DNA of 47,301 nucleotides from assembly GCA_009787025.1 (NCBI GenBank), contig WRGT01000065.1:1-47301 (forward strand), written 5' to 3'. The notes beneath the pieces are model-generated. The model was not told the DNA's origin. It ran no database searches and saw only the letters and a list, made by a program, of their open reading frames with translations. Shown piece by piece: positions 26,744-35,785 of this stretch. Origin of the DNA: Spirochaetota bacterium. GTDB taxonomy: Bacteria; Spirochaetota; UBA4802; UBA5550. Position numbers and translations under genes: made by a program. Positions within the stretch are counted from its first letter, which is position 1, and each line of letters begins with the position of its first letter.

Positions 26744-28078
26744 TCAAAATACAATATCCATTATTTCATGTATTGAAGCTACGCCGATTATATCGCCGTC
26801 AAAACCAACTTTTTTGCTTTTTTCCATATCGGCAGGGGATACATATATTCTTTTAAAACCGGAATAGCGGAATTCCTGAACCCTTTTTTCTATATTAGAT
26901 ACGGGTCTTATATCTCCTGATAACGAAACCTCTCCGATAAATCCTGCGCTCTCATCAACTCTCTTATCTTTTAAACTTGAAGCAATGGCAACGGCTACTG
27001 CAAGGTCTGCAGATGTTTCATTGATATTAAATCCTCCCGAAACATTTATGAATACGTCAAAATTGCTCAATTTTAAGCCGCCATGCTTTTCCAATACTGC
27101 GCATATAATTATAAGCCTGTTAATATCAAAACCGTCTGATAATCTTCTTGGATTTGAAAAACTTGAAAATGTAACAAGCGCCTGTACCTCAAACAGAATT
27201 GTTCTGCTACCTTCAACAGCAGCCGATACTGCATTCCCCGGAGCAGACGATAAAAACGGATTTAAGAATATCTTATTTTTATCTTCAACTTCCTCTAATC
27301 CTGACGGCGTCATTCTAAAGAGTCCGAGCTCATTTACCGAACCATATCTGTTTTTAAACGCCCTCAGCACGCGGTAGTTCTTTGAAAAATCGCCTTCAAA
27401 GTACAGGACAGTATCAACTATATGTTCTAAGAGTTTTGGACCTGCGATATTACCATCCTTTGTTATATGACCAATCAGTATTACAGGTATTCCGTGTTTT
27501 TTTGCAAGGTCAACCAATCGTGATGCCGATTCTCTTACCTGACTTACGGAACCTGTTATTCCGGGAATATCTGCCGAGTATATTGTCTGAATTGAATCTA
27601 TAATAAGACAGCCCGGCAGTATGCTCAACGCTAAGTCGATTATATCGTCGATTTCATTATTTACAGAAATGTGTATCTTGCTTAAATCAATAGAGAGCCG
27701 CTCGCCTCTTCCCCTTATCTGTGCAGGAGATTCTTCCCCTGAAATATAGAGGGCATTGAGTTTTTCAGATATTTGAAGCGCTAAGGTTGACTTCCCTACG
27801 CCGGGTTCTCCGCCGAGGAGTATAACGCAGCCCGGTATAATACCGCCGCCGCATACGAGGTCAAATTCTTTAATGCCGGAATTGCTGCGTGACGTCTTCT
27901 CTTTATCAACATCGCTGAGGAGAACAGCCTTTGGTATATCCCTCGACTTTCTGTCGGATTTGATTTCACTCTTTTCAACAATGGTATTCCATTCACCGCA
28001 TGAACCGCATCTGCCGTTCCATTTTGAGAAATCGGCGCCGCAGGCTGTGCAGAAATAGAAATCTCCCTTTTTTGACAT
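26744..28078 (-). CDS. radA: DNA repair protein RadA/Sms
   Basis: C4 zinc finger CTACG...CGSCGEW, GGEPGVGKSTLALQI, YISGEES, KNRYGSVNELGLF. Start moved to ATG 28078 (MSKKGDFYFCTACG). Confidence 0.95.
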   Translation of the reverse strand: MSKKGDFYFCTACGADFSKWNGRCGSCGEWNTIVEKSEIKSDRKSRDIPKAVLLSDVDKEKTSRSNSGIKEFDLVCGGGIIPGCVILLGGEPGVGKSTLALQISEKLNALYISGEESPAQIRGRGERLSIDLSKIHISVNNEIDDIIDLALSILPGCLIIDSIQTIYSADIPGITGSVSQVRESASRLVDLAKKHGIPVILIGHITKDGNIAGPKLLEHIVDTVLYFEGDFSKNYRVLRAFKNRYGSVNELGLFRMTPSGLEEVEDKNKIFLNPFLSSAPGNAVSAAVEGSRTILFEVQALVTFSSFSNPRRLSDGFDINRLIIICAVLEKHGGLKLSNFDVFINVSGGFNINETSADLAVAVAIASSLKDKRVDESAGFIGEVSLSGDIRPVSNIEKRVQEFRYSGFKRIYVSPADMEKSKKVGFDGDIIGVASIHEIMDIVF

Positions 28079-28079
28079 A

Positions 28080-28955
28080 TTACTGCTTCTGCTTAAAAAA
28101 TAGTTTTGAAGGATCCTGTTTAAGCTCGTTGAATAAATCCCTTGCAGATTGAGACGCATCTTTTATATTGTAATATATCTCTTCATCATACATTAGTTTT
28201 CCCATACTGCCTCTGCCCTGTTCAAGCCTTTGAATAATTTTGTTTAAATTACTTGTTATTTCAGACATATTTTTTATGGCTATAGTGACATCCTGCTTAT
28301 TCTTTTCCGATAAACTTGACATGTTCCCGGTAAACTTATTCAACTCATTCATAAAGAGATTCATCTGCTGTGAAAAGAGAAATATTGCCGCTTTCGTTGC
28401 AACGACAGATTCCCTTATATCGCCTTTATTATCCTTTGAGATAGCATTGAGATTCTCAACAAACTGCTTGGAGTTTGTAAATATTTCAGCAAGCATTTCT
28501 CCGCCGCTCTGGTCCTGCATAAATCCCTGAAATATTAACATCATCTGGTCAAAACTTGGCGGGTCAATTCCATGTAAGCGGTCGCCATCCTGAAAAAAAT
28601 CTTCAATGTTTGTTGAAGGCGGAATAAAAACATTTATATACTTACTCCCTATTATCCCCTTTGTAAAAATTGCAAATTTCGTAGTTTTAAGCAGTTTATA
28701 CTTATTATCTATCCAAACAGTAACCTCAGTCTGTTCTCCTGACTGCTTTATTCCCGTAACCTGACCTATTTTAATTCCGCCTGCAATATTTACGGGCGCT
28801 CCCACGCTCAGGTCATTTAAAAAACCAAAGTATATTCCTAACTCATATCCTGACCTTGACACATTTATCTTTGCAAGAAGAGCAATAATGAGAATAAATA
28901 TAGTGAAACTTAAAGTTACCGTAAAACCAACCTTTGCTTCGTTGGAAAACTTCAT
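28080..28955 (-). CDS. Second MCE/MlaD-family protein
   Basis: MKFSNEAKVGFTVTLSFTIFILIIALLAK...LSVGAPVNIAGGIKIGQVTGI; GGAGG RBS directly before ATG 28955, so the track's extra 22 residues are unlikely. Confidence 0.85.
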   Translation of the reverse strand: MKFSNEAKVGFTVTLSFTIFILIIALLAKINVSRSGYELGIYFGFLNDLSVGAPVNIAGGIKIGQVTGIKQSGEQTEVTVWIDNKYKLLKTTKFAIFTKGIIGSKYINVFIPPSTNIEDFFQDGDRLHGIDPPSFDQMMLIFQGFMQDQSGGEMLAEIFTNSKQFVENLNAISKDNKGDIRESVVATKAAIFLFSQQMNLFMNELNKFTGNMSSLSEKNKQDVTIAIKNMSEITSNLNKIIQRLEQGRGSMGKLMYDEEIYYNIKDASQSARDLFNELKQDPSKLFFKQKQ

Positions 28956-28982
28956 AATTACCTCCATAACTCTATGAAAGGT

Positions 28983-29012
28983 GTAGGGGCGGATAATTAT
29001 CTGCCCTTTTAC
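28983..29012. repeat. Imperfect intergenic hairpin repeat
   Basis: GTAGGGGCGGATAATTATCTGCCCTTTTAC; GGGCGGATAA/TTATCTGCCC pairs with one wobble. Confidence 0.6.
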
Positions 29013-29144
29013 AAGATGCAATTATATTATCATTTAATCAAATAAAAAATTACTTATTATAAAAGTTTATTCTTGCTAAAGATATGCAATTATAGATATA
29101 ATAAACCGGTAATTGAGACACTATAATCTTAAAAGAGGTAAAAT

Positions 29145-29465
29145 ATGTCCGAATGTATAATATATATAACTACAAGTTCAATGGAAGAGGCTAAAATTAT
29201 CGGTCAAAATATTGTATCTAAAAGGCTTGCAGCCTGCGTAAATATTATAGACAATATGAAATCCATATATCACTGGCAAGGCAAAATAGAGACGGGAGAC
29301 GAAGTTATAGTAATTGCAAAAACTAAAAATGAGCTGATAAACGAAATTATAGAAAATGTAAAAAGCCTCCACAGCTATGAATGTCCATGTATCGTTGCAT
29401 TCCCGATTATCGGAGGCAACGAAGATTTTTTAAAATGGATAAGAGACGAAACAAAGCAGAGATAA
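29145..29465 (+). CDS. cutA: Divalent-cation tolerance protein CutA
   Basis: 106 aa; AKIIGQNIVSKRLAACVNII, SIYHWQGKIETGDEVIVIAKT, LHSYECPCIVAFPI. Confidence 0.95.
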   Translation: MSECIIYITTSSMEEAKIIGQNIVSKRLAACVNIIDNMKSIYHWQGKIETGDEVIVIAKTKNELINEIIENVKSLHSYECPCIVAFPIIGGNEDFLKWIRDETKQR

Positions 29466-29467
29466 AT

Positions 29468-29944
29468 ATGTTAAAAATATATCCACTCCATGAAAAAAAA
29501 TCCCTGTATCCAATACTTGCATATTGGTCATACCTTAATTGGTTTATTAATAGAGATTTATCATTTAGACTTGTAATGTATGAATATAAAAAACGCGCAG
29601 AGTCAAATGAACTCCCATGTTCATTTGTCGCTCTCTGTAATGAGTTTCCTGTAGGGATGGTTTCTTTAAGAACAGTAGATCTGCAAAGCAGAGAGGATTT
29701 AACTCCATGGCTGTCTGCATTATATGTTTTGCCTGACTACAGAAACAGAGGCATAGGTTCGGAACTCATAAATGCGGTTTTAGATTTGTCCCGCGAAAAG
29801 GGTTTTAAAAAAATTTTTCTATTTTTAGACAACAGAGATATTATTAAACTTGAAAAGTATTATTCAACCAGAGGGTGGATATACTTAGATGACGGTACCG
29901 ATTCCGATGGGAATAACACAAAGATATTTTTTTATGAACTGTGA
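29468..29944 (+). CDS. GNAT-family N-acetyltransferase
   Basis: PWLSALYVLPDYRNRGIGSELINAVLDLSREKGFKKIFLF; ATG at 29468 just after the cutA stop. Confidence 0.85.
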   Translation: MLKIYPLHEKKSLYPILAYWSYLNWFINRDLSFRLVMYEYKKRAESNELPCSFVALCNEFPVGMVSLRTVDLQSREDLTPWLSALYVLPDYRNRGIGSELINAVLDLSREKGFKKIFLFLDNRDIIKLEKYYSTRGWIYLDDGTDSDGNNTKIFFYEL

Positions 29945-30067
29945 CGTTATCTGTGGTCGTGTCTATTTTATGGGGTACTGTATAATGTTATATGTTTTTT
30001 ATAATTATGAAATGTTTATTGAACGATGTAGGAGAAGCAATCTGCTTCCCGCAATTCCTCAATCGCT

Positions 30068-30400
30068 TTAATTATCCATTTCAACAAAACCGCTAATAAT
30101 ATCTATGACATCCCATAGAATGTCATCCGGAATTTTTTCAATAAATTCATAATTACGCGCATTTATATCTAACGTTCTTATCTGATCACACAAAATAACA
30201 CCTGTTGTTTTTATTCTCTTATCTAATTTTATATGGAACGGATGCTTCTTGTTTGTATTTGTTATTGGACAAACAATTGCCAAATTAGAAAAATTATTAA
30301 ATGTTTTATTGCTGACTACTAAAGCCGGTCGTCTCCCTCTCTGCTCATGTCCAATTTGCGGATCAAAATTCAACCAGATAATATCACCTTGTTCTACCAT
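30068..30400 (-). CDS. MazF/PemK-family endoribonuclease toxin
   Basis: GDIIWLNFDPQIGHEQRGRRPALVVSN, ICPITNT-type, GVILCDQIRTLDINAR. Confidence 0.93.
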   Translation of the reverse strand: MVEQGDIIWLNFDPQIGHEQRGRRPALVVSNKTFNNFSNLAIVCPITNTNKKHPFHIKLDKRIKTTGVILCDQIRTLDINARNYEFIEKIPDDILWDVIDIISGFVEMDN

Positions 30401-30663
30401 ATTTCTTTGCCTGCAGGTTTACCCCAGTCAAGCTCCTCTTGTTGAATATGTTTTTTGCCTGAATTCACTCCATAAAAATCTGCGAGACGTTCTTTAGTTG
30501 TTTTATGTTTCTTTGTATTGCTTTTTTCTATGATAATTTTATCATTCTCCAATTTTATTTCAACCATATCGTTCTCTGTAATTTGCAGATTACTCAGAAA
30601 TACCTTTGGAATTCTTATACCTTGGCTATTACCCCATTTAACTATAGTTGTTTGCATAGACAT
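30394..30663 (-). CDS. MazE/AbrB-family antitoxin
   Basis: TTIVKWGNSQGIRIPKVFLSNLQITENDMVEI; overlaps the toxin gene. Confidence 0.92.
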   Translation of the reverse strand: MSMQTTIVKWGNSQGIRIPKVFLSNLQITENDMVEIKLENDKIIIEKSNTKKHKTTKERLADFYGVNSGKKHIQQEELDWGKPAGKEIW

Positions 30664-30677
30664 CCTCCGATATATTA

Positions 30678-30696
30678 GGATATACTAAGTATATCC
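30678..30696. promoter_or_regulatory. Candidate MazE(F) operator
   Basis: Perfect inverted repeat GGATATAC-TAA-GTATATCC immediately upstream of the antitoxin gene. Confidence 0.6.
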
Positions 30697-30781
30697 GGCA
30701 TTAAAAATGTCAATAATTTTCCCAATTAATAAGATACTTTCTCATAAGTTAATCCTCTTTTAAATCATTTCAATCACAGTC

Positions 30782-31474
30782 CTAACAATGACAATGTCCT
30801 CCGTGGTCATGATGAAGTCCTTTTTTATGTTGAATCCCATGCTCTATATGTTTAATTAATTTATCTATGCCGGCGCCCTTAGTTGCAGATACCTCCATAA
30901 TATCCGCATCTCTATTCAGCTCGCGTACCTGTTTATAAAAAATATCCGTGTCGAAATTAGTTGAACCGATAATATCCATTTTATTTAATATAATTATATC
31001 AGCCTTACTAAACATTACAGGGTATTTATGCGGTTTATCATGACCCTCAGATACGGATACAACCATCATTACCTCGTCCTCTCCAAGGAAAAAGTCTGCC
31101 GGGCAGACTAAGTTGCCTACATTTTCAATAATCAGACAGTCTATTTTATGCAGGTCGAATTTTACTAAAGCCCTTTCAATCATTGAAGCTTCAAGGTGGC
31201 ATAAACTGTGAGTGTTTATTTGATGAACATTTATGTTAAATTTTGACAGCCTGTCTGCATCTGCTGTTCCCTGAATATCACCCTCAATAACTGCAATCCT
31301 GTATTTTTTTGAAAGCTCAGGTATAACCGCCTCTAACAAACTTGTCTTGCCTGCGCCCGGAGCGCTCATAATATTGAGAACATATATCTGATGGTCATTC
31401 ATATTATTTTTTATGTTTTCGGCAAGTTTATCGTTTTGATGAAGAAGGTCTTTTTCAAGTTCAATGTAATGCAT
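30782..31474 (-). CDS. hypB: Hydrogenase nickel incorporation GTPase HypB
   Basis: SAPGAGKTSLLEAVI, EGDIQGTADADRL, ENVGNLVCPADFFLGED, NKMDI; His-rich C-terminus. Confidence 0.95.
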   Translation of the reverse strand: MHYIELEKDLLHQNDKLAENIKNNMNDHQIYVLNIMSAPGAGKTSLLEAVIPELSKKYRIAVIEGDIQGTADADRLSKFNINVHQINTHSLCHLEASMIERALVKFDLHKIDCLIIENVGNLVCPADFFLGEDEVMMVVSVSEGHDKPHKYPVMFSKADIIILNKMDIIGSTNFDTDIFYKQVRELNRDADIMEVSATKGAGIDKLIKHIEHGIQHKKGLHHDHGGHCHC

Positions 31475-31486
31475 TTTTTTCTCCTG

Positions 31487-31828
31487 TTATTCTATATCTA
31501 TTGAATCAACATACATTCTGTCGCCGGCAATTATCCTTACGGCTCCGCTGCCGCATGAATTACACTTAAAAATAAAATCTTTCATAACTGTCTCTTTTCC
31601 GCATTCGCTGCACAAAAGAATAGTCTTGGTAGATTTTATATTGATTTTTGCATCATGGAATAATGAATCTTTTTTTACAACCTCCATTGCAAATTCCAGC
31701 GCTTCAATTGCAACAGAGCTAAATTCGCCTACAACTATATTAATCTCTTTAATTTTTGCAGCTCCATTATCTTTTGCAGCGCCTTCAACTATCTCTTTTA
31801 CATTCATTGCAAGTCCAAGCTCATGCAT
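31487..31828 (-). CDS. hypA: Hydrogenase maturation nickel metallochaperone HypA
   Basis: MHELGLAMNVKEIVEG... CSECGKETVMKDFIFKCNSCG; start moved to ATG 31828 (MHE), which overlaps the hypF stop. Confidence 0.94.
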   Translation of the reverse strand: MHELGLAMNVKEIVEGAAKDNGAAKIKEINIVVGEFSSVAIEALEFAMEVVKKDSLFHDAKINIKSTKTILLCSECGKETVMKDFIFKCNSCGSGAVRIIAGDRMYVDSIDIE

Positions 31829-34052
31829 TGTAAACTCCATAAATTGCCTGTCCGGCAGATACCCCGGCATCATTTGTTGGGATTCGTTTGTTAATAAAAA
31901 CTTTAAGTCCTATTGATTCAAGTCTTTTTTCAACTTCTGTAAGCATAATTCTGTTTTGAAAGACTCCTCCGCTTAAAAGGAGTTGATTTATACCGTTTTG
32001 AGAGCATATTTCAGCGGCAATATTCACTATTCCATCTGATAACGAATTGTGAAAAATTTTTGCCAAATCATACAGCTCTGACCCGTCTTTTTTTCTCTTA
32101 TATAATTCCTTAATAAGCATAGATGTATCTAACTCAGTCAATTGATTTTCTTTTTTTATTGTATATGGGATAACGTCTTTAGAGCCGCTTTTCATTGCAA
32201 GCATTTCAAGATAAATTGCAGCTTCAGCCTCATACGAGACGTTTTTCTTAAAGCCGAGCAGTGCGCCTGCCGCATCAAAGAGTCTCCCTGCGCTTGAAGT
32301 GAGGGGCGAGAACCTTTCGTTATAGACAATTCTTTGTATATTCTCCAAAGTACTCTGCTCAACCCATGTACACGTATCAAAAAATTGATCTTCACTGAGT
32401 AAACCTGCGAGTATTCTCCATGGTTCTATTATAGCCTTCTCGCCGCCGGGCAAGGGGAAGAGGGAAAGTCTTCCGTGTCTGGCAAATGAATGAATATCGC
32501 CAGTGAGTATCTCTCCGCCCCAAATTGTTCCGTCGGTTCCGTAACCTGTTCCGTCAAAAATTATACCTGCAACTGTACCTTTTAGTTCATTTTCAAAATA
32601 GCATGACAAAAAATGGGCAAAGTGATGCTGGATTTGATATAGCTTAATAGCGTTGTCATTGCAATAATTTTTTGCAAAACAGGTTGATTCATAATCGGGA
32701 TGTATATCTGCAATAACCGTATCAGGCTTAACACTATAAAAATCCGACATCTCGTTTACCGTCTCTATAAAGTGGTTAAATGTATCGGGAGTGCCAAGGT
32801 CGCCGATATGATTGCTTGTTACAAGATTATCGTCCGATACTATTGATATATTACTTTTTAGTTCTGCTCCGACCGAGAGTATTTTTTTTTCACTTACTCT
32901 ATGTAATTTTATAGGATAGGGCATTTTGCCTCTGCCCATCCTTATATTTATTTCATTTCCGTTATATATATATGAAATGCTGTCGTCTGCGCGTTTATAT
33001 ATCTCCCTGTTATGAGTTAAAAAAATGTCTGCTATGTCGGATAATTCCATAGCCGCTTTTGCATCGTCAATTATCAATGGATCGCCCGATATATTGGCGC
33101 TTGTCATTATAAGCGGTATATTAACTCTGTCTAATATTAATTGGTGCAGCGGCGTATATGGAATCATAATTCCCAAGTATCCGTTATCAGGAGCAACATT
33201 TATTGCAATATTGGTATTATCCCTCTTTTCTACTATTACTATGGGCGATTCTTTTGAGAGTAAAAGTCTCTCTTCGTTTGGGTAGAGGTTTACATAATCA
33301 TTTGCAGCTTCAACGGATTTGAACATAACGGCAAAGGGTTTTCCGGGACGCGCCTTTCTATCTCTCAATTTTTGGACAGCGTTGTAATCTATTGCAGAGC
33401 AGGCAATGTGGTATCCGCCTAAGCCCTTTATGGCAGCTATTCCGCCTTCAAGTAATACATCTATTGTTTCATCAAACTGTTTTATTACAGGACCGCATTC
33501 CGGACATGAAAAACCTTCAATGTGATAGCGTCTGTCTGACGGATCATTATATTCGTTTAAACATTTTTTACAAAATGGAAATTCTATCATAGAGGTATTG
33601 CTTCTATCGTACGGCATGTCCTTCATATATGTATATCTCGGACCGCAATCTCCGCAAGAGATAAACGGATAGAGATACCTCCTGCTTCCAGTATCATAGA
33701 ACTCATCTCTGCACGTTTTACAAACAGCCAGATCCGGAGGGATGCTGAATCTTGTAGGTCCGGAGTCCATACTTTCAACTATAATAAATTCTTTGTCATT
33801 AAGTTCAATGGGGATATTATTATATGAAAAAGATGATATTACTGCGTTTGCAGGTATTAAATCGTAAAAGCGGTCAATATACTGCCGAACAATCTGATCA
33901 TCCCCCTGTATTTCAATATGAACGGAATCACGCGCGTTAAATATTTTACCTGTTAATCCAATAGCGGCTGCATGTTTTGACATTGCAGGCCTGAAACCGA
34001 CTCCCTGAACAATACCTTTGACTTTTATTTCAACCCTTTTTATTTCATTCAT
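31821..34052 (-). CDS. hypF: Carbamoyltransferase HypF
   Basis: 743 aa; acylphosphatase domain GVGFRPAM, zinc fingers CKTCRDE/CGDCGPRYT, KGLGGYHIACSA, C-terminal LLSGGVFQNRIML. Confidence 0.95.
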   Translation of the reverse strand: MNEIKRVEIKVKGIVQGVGFRPAMSKHAAAIGLTGKIFNARDSVHIEIQGDDQIVRQYIDRFYDLIPANAVISSFSYNNIPIELNDKEFIIVESMDSGPTRFSIPPDLAVCKTCRDEFYDTGSRRYLYPFISCGDCGPRYTYMKDMPYDRSNTSMIEFPFCKKCLNEYNDPSDRRYHIEGFSCPECGPVIKQFDETIDVLLEGGIAAIKGLGGYHIACSAIDYNAVQKLRDRKARPGKPFAVMFKSVEAANDYVNLYPNEERLLLSKESPIVIVEKRDNTNIAINVAPDNGYLGIMIPYTPLHQLILDRVNIPLIMTSANISGDPLIIDDAKAAMELSDIADIFLTHNREIYKRADDSISYIYNGNEINIRMGRGKMPYPIKLHRVSEKKILSVGAELKSNISIVSDDNLVTSNHIGDLGTPDTFNHFIETVNEMSDFYSVKPDTVIADIHPDYESTCFAKNYCNDNAIKLYQIQHHFAHFLSCYFENELKGTVAGIIFDGTGYGTDGTIWGGEILTGDIHSFARHGRLSLFPLPGGEKAIIEPWRILAGLLSEDQFFDTCTWVEQSTLENIQRIVYNERFSPLTSSAGRLFDAAGALLGFKKNVSYEAEAAIYLEMLAMKSGSKDVIPYTIKKENQLTELDTSMLIKELYKRKKDGSELYDLAKIFHNSLSDGIVNIAAEICSQNGINQLLLSGGVFQNRIMLTEVEKRLESIGLKVFINKRIPTNDAGVSAGQAIYGVYNA

Positions 34053-34339
34053 AAGCTGCTATAACTCAATCCTTTGTTTTCATCTTATATATCTGCTATA
34101 TCTGCGTTGATCTTTAATAATCTGCGTCATCAGCGTGCTTCCGGTTTCTGCCGGATTATGTTATTCTTATTTACATTATGTTTTTTTGTAAATATTCTTT
34201 CGTAAAATTATTTAATTTTTAGAAAACACAGGTTACGCGAGTCTTTTTTATTAATTCTTTGTATTTTCAGAGTAAAATTAAGTTGATAAAAAACTGTAAT
34301 CACCTATTAATAACTAAAGATTAAAAATTGGAAAATAAT

Positions 34340-34783
34340 ATGAAATACGGCAAATCATTAGCCCGGTTTATGAAAGAGAAATCTCTTTGGATGAATGATT
34401 TTTGCAAGATACCAAATGAGTGGTATTTTGTTGACGGAGATGAAAAGGAGATTTTAACGTGGGATGAAAAAATCTCGCAGGTTATCTGGGAAAAAATAAA
34501 AATCTCTATAGAAAAAAATGAGGCATCGGGACTTAATTATAAGCTGTGCCCGTTTTGTTATAAAAATAATTACGACCATGCTTTAACAAAGCAGGGAAGG
34601 CACAACCCTGCATGTATTGACTGCGGATACGGAAAGAGACACGGTATATGCACTGACGATGCCGCTAAGAGTGAATTTAGAAAAATTCTTGAACAGTTTA
34701 ATAATAAAAGACTTAATATCTATAAATGCCTGTCCAACGACTATTATAAGCTGTCTATAAAAAAACTTGAGACTTTAGAATAA
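34340..34783 (+). CDS. Hypothetical protein with Cys-rich zinc-ribbon-like motif
   Basis: CPFCYKNN...CIDCGYGKRHGIC; start set to ATG 34340 (track start is TTG). Confidence 0.6.
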   Translation: MKYGKSLARFMKEKSLWMNDFCKIPNEWYFVDGDEKEILTWDEKISQVIWEKIKISIEKNEASGLNYKLCPFCYKNNYDHALTKQGRHNPACIDCGYGKRHGICTDDAAKSEFRKILEQFNNKRLNIYKCLSNDYYKLSIKKLETLE

Positions 34784-34814
34784 TAAGCAAAAATTTTTTT
34801 TGGGGAATTAACAT

Positions 34815-35630
34815 ATGAATAAATACTTTAAGGCTTTCTTGATAATATGCTTTTTTTTATGTATTGCAGCGTCAATGTATGGCAAGGATAAGAATTATGA
34901 TAAATACGGCATAATTAAAGGCAGCAAAGTACATTTTAGACATACGCCATATGGTATAACAATGAAAGACCTTAAAGACGGCGAACTTGTATATCTTATA
35001 AAAAAAGAGAAACAGATAACAAGAAAAGGCGAAGAAGATTTTTGGTGTCAAATAGTTACAAACGGTGAGAAGATTGGCTGGGTAAGGAACGATGATATTT
35101 ATTGTTTGGATGAAAGTTTAATACCGGAAAAATATTATATCCAGATTCTTGAGAAGCGTTTTGGGCGGAACCGTTTAAGATATGACCAAATGTATGGGGT
35201 TAAATTTGAGTATTTTAAAGATAATAATATTATAATATTTAGATATGCTGAAAGAGAATCATTTTTTCTTATTGAGGTTTCTGAAATATATGAAATCAAG
35301 GATGAAAAAATAATAGACAGGTCGCCTTTTTTTAGTTCATATGAGAGCAAATTTTTTGTTGATGAAAAATTTATTTTTAGTATAGACTTTTGGATGATTG
35401 AAATTTTTAATAGGAAGAAATATAATGATAAAAATGAATATGTTTTACAGGCTCGTGCTAAGATACCAAATGCGATAGACCCAGATAAGAGTATTATAGA
35501 TTATAATAAATCGGAAAATTGTTACTTTCTAAAAATAAATGTACATAGTTCTTATAGACTGGAGCCTTATGGAAAGAGCGCAGAAGAAATATATAAGTTT
35601 GACGAGAAGAAATTAGTTAGAGTTAAATAA
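34815..35630 (+). CDS. Exported SH3b-like domain protein
   Basis: 271 aa; signal sequence; VHFRHTPYGITMKDLKDGELVYLIKKEK...WCQIVTNGEKIGWVRNDDIYC. Confidence 0.6.
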   Translation: MNKYFKAFLIICFFLCIAASMYGKDKNYDKYGIIKGSKVHFRHTPYGITMKDLKDGELVYLIKKEKQITRKGEEDFWCQIVTNGEKIGWVRNDDIYCLDESLIPEKYYIQILEKRFGRNRLRYDQMYGVKFEYFKDNNIIIFRYAERESFFLIEVSEIYEIKDEKIIDRSPFFSSYESKFFVDEKFIFSIDFWMIEIFNRKKYNDKNEYVLQARAKIPNAIDPDKSIIDYNKSENCYFLKINVHSSYRLEPYGKSAEEIYKFDEKKLVRVK

Positions 35631-35785
35631 GAGTATGCATCTAAATAGAAAGATTGATGATTCAATTAAACATAAAGTTATGTTTCTAAAATGAACAATA
35701 TGCAAGATAAAGACTTTAATAGAATATTAACAATTACGGCAGCAATAATTTCTTCGCATAGAACGCAGGAACGGGTATATCTGTT

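Noticed and set aside
28956-29021. N-terminal extension of the MCE protein given in the ORF track
   Set aside because: It reads through the hairpin repeat and lacks an RBS, whereas ATG 28955 has a GGAGG directly upstream.
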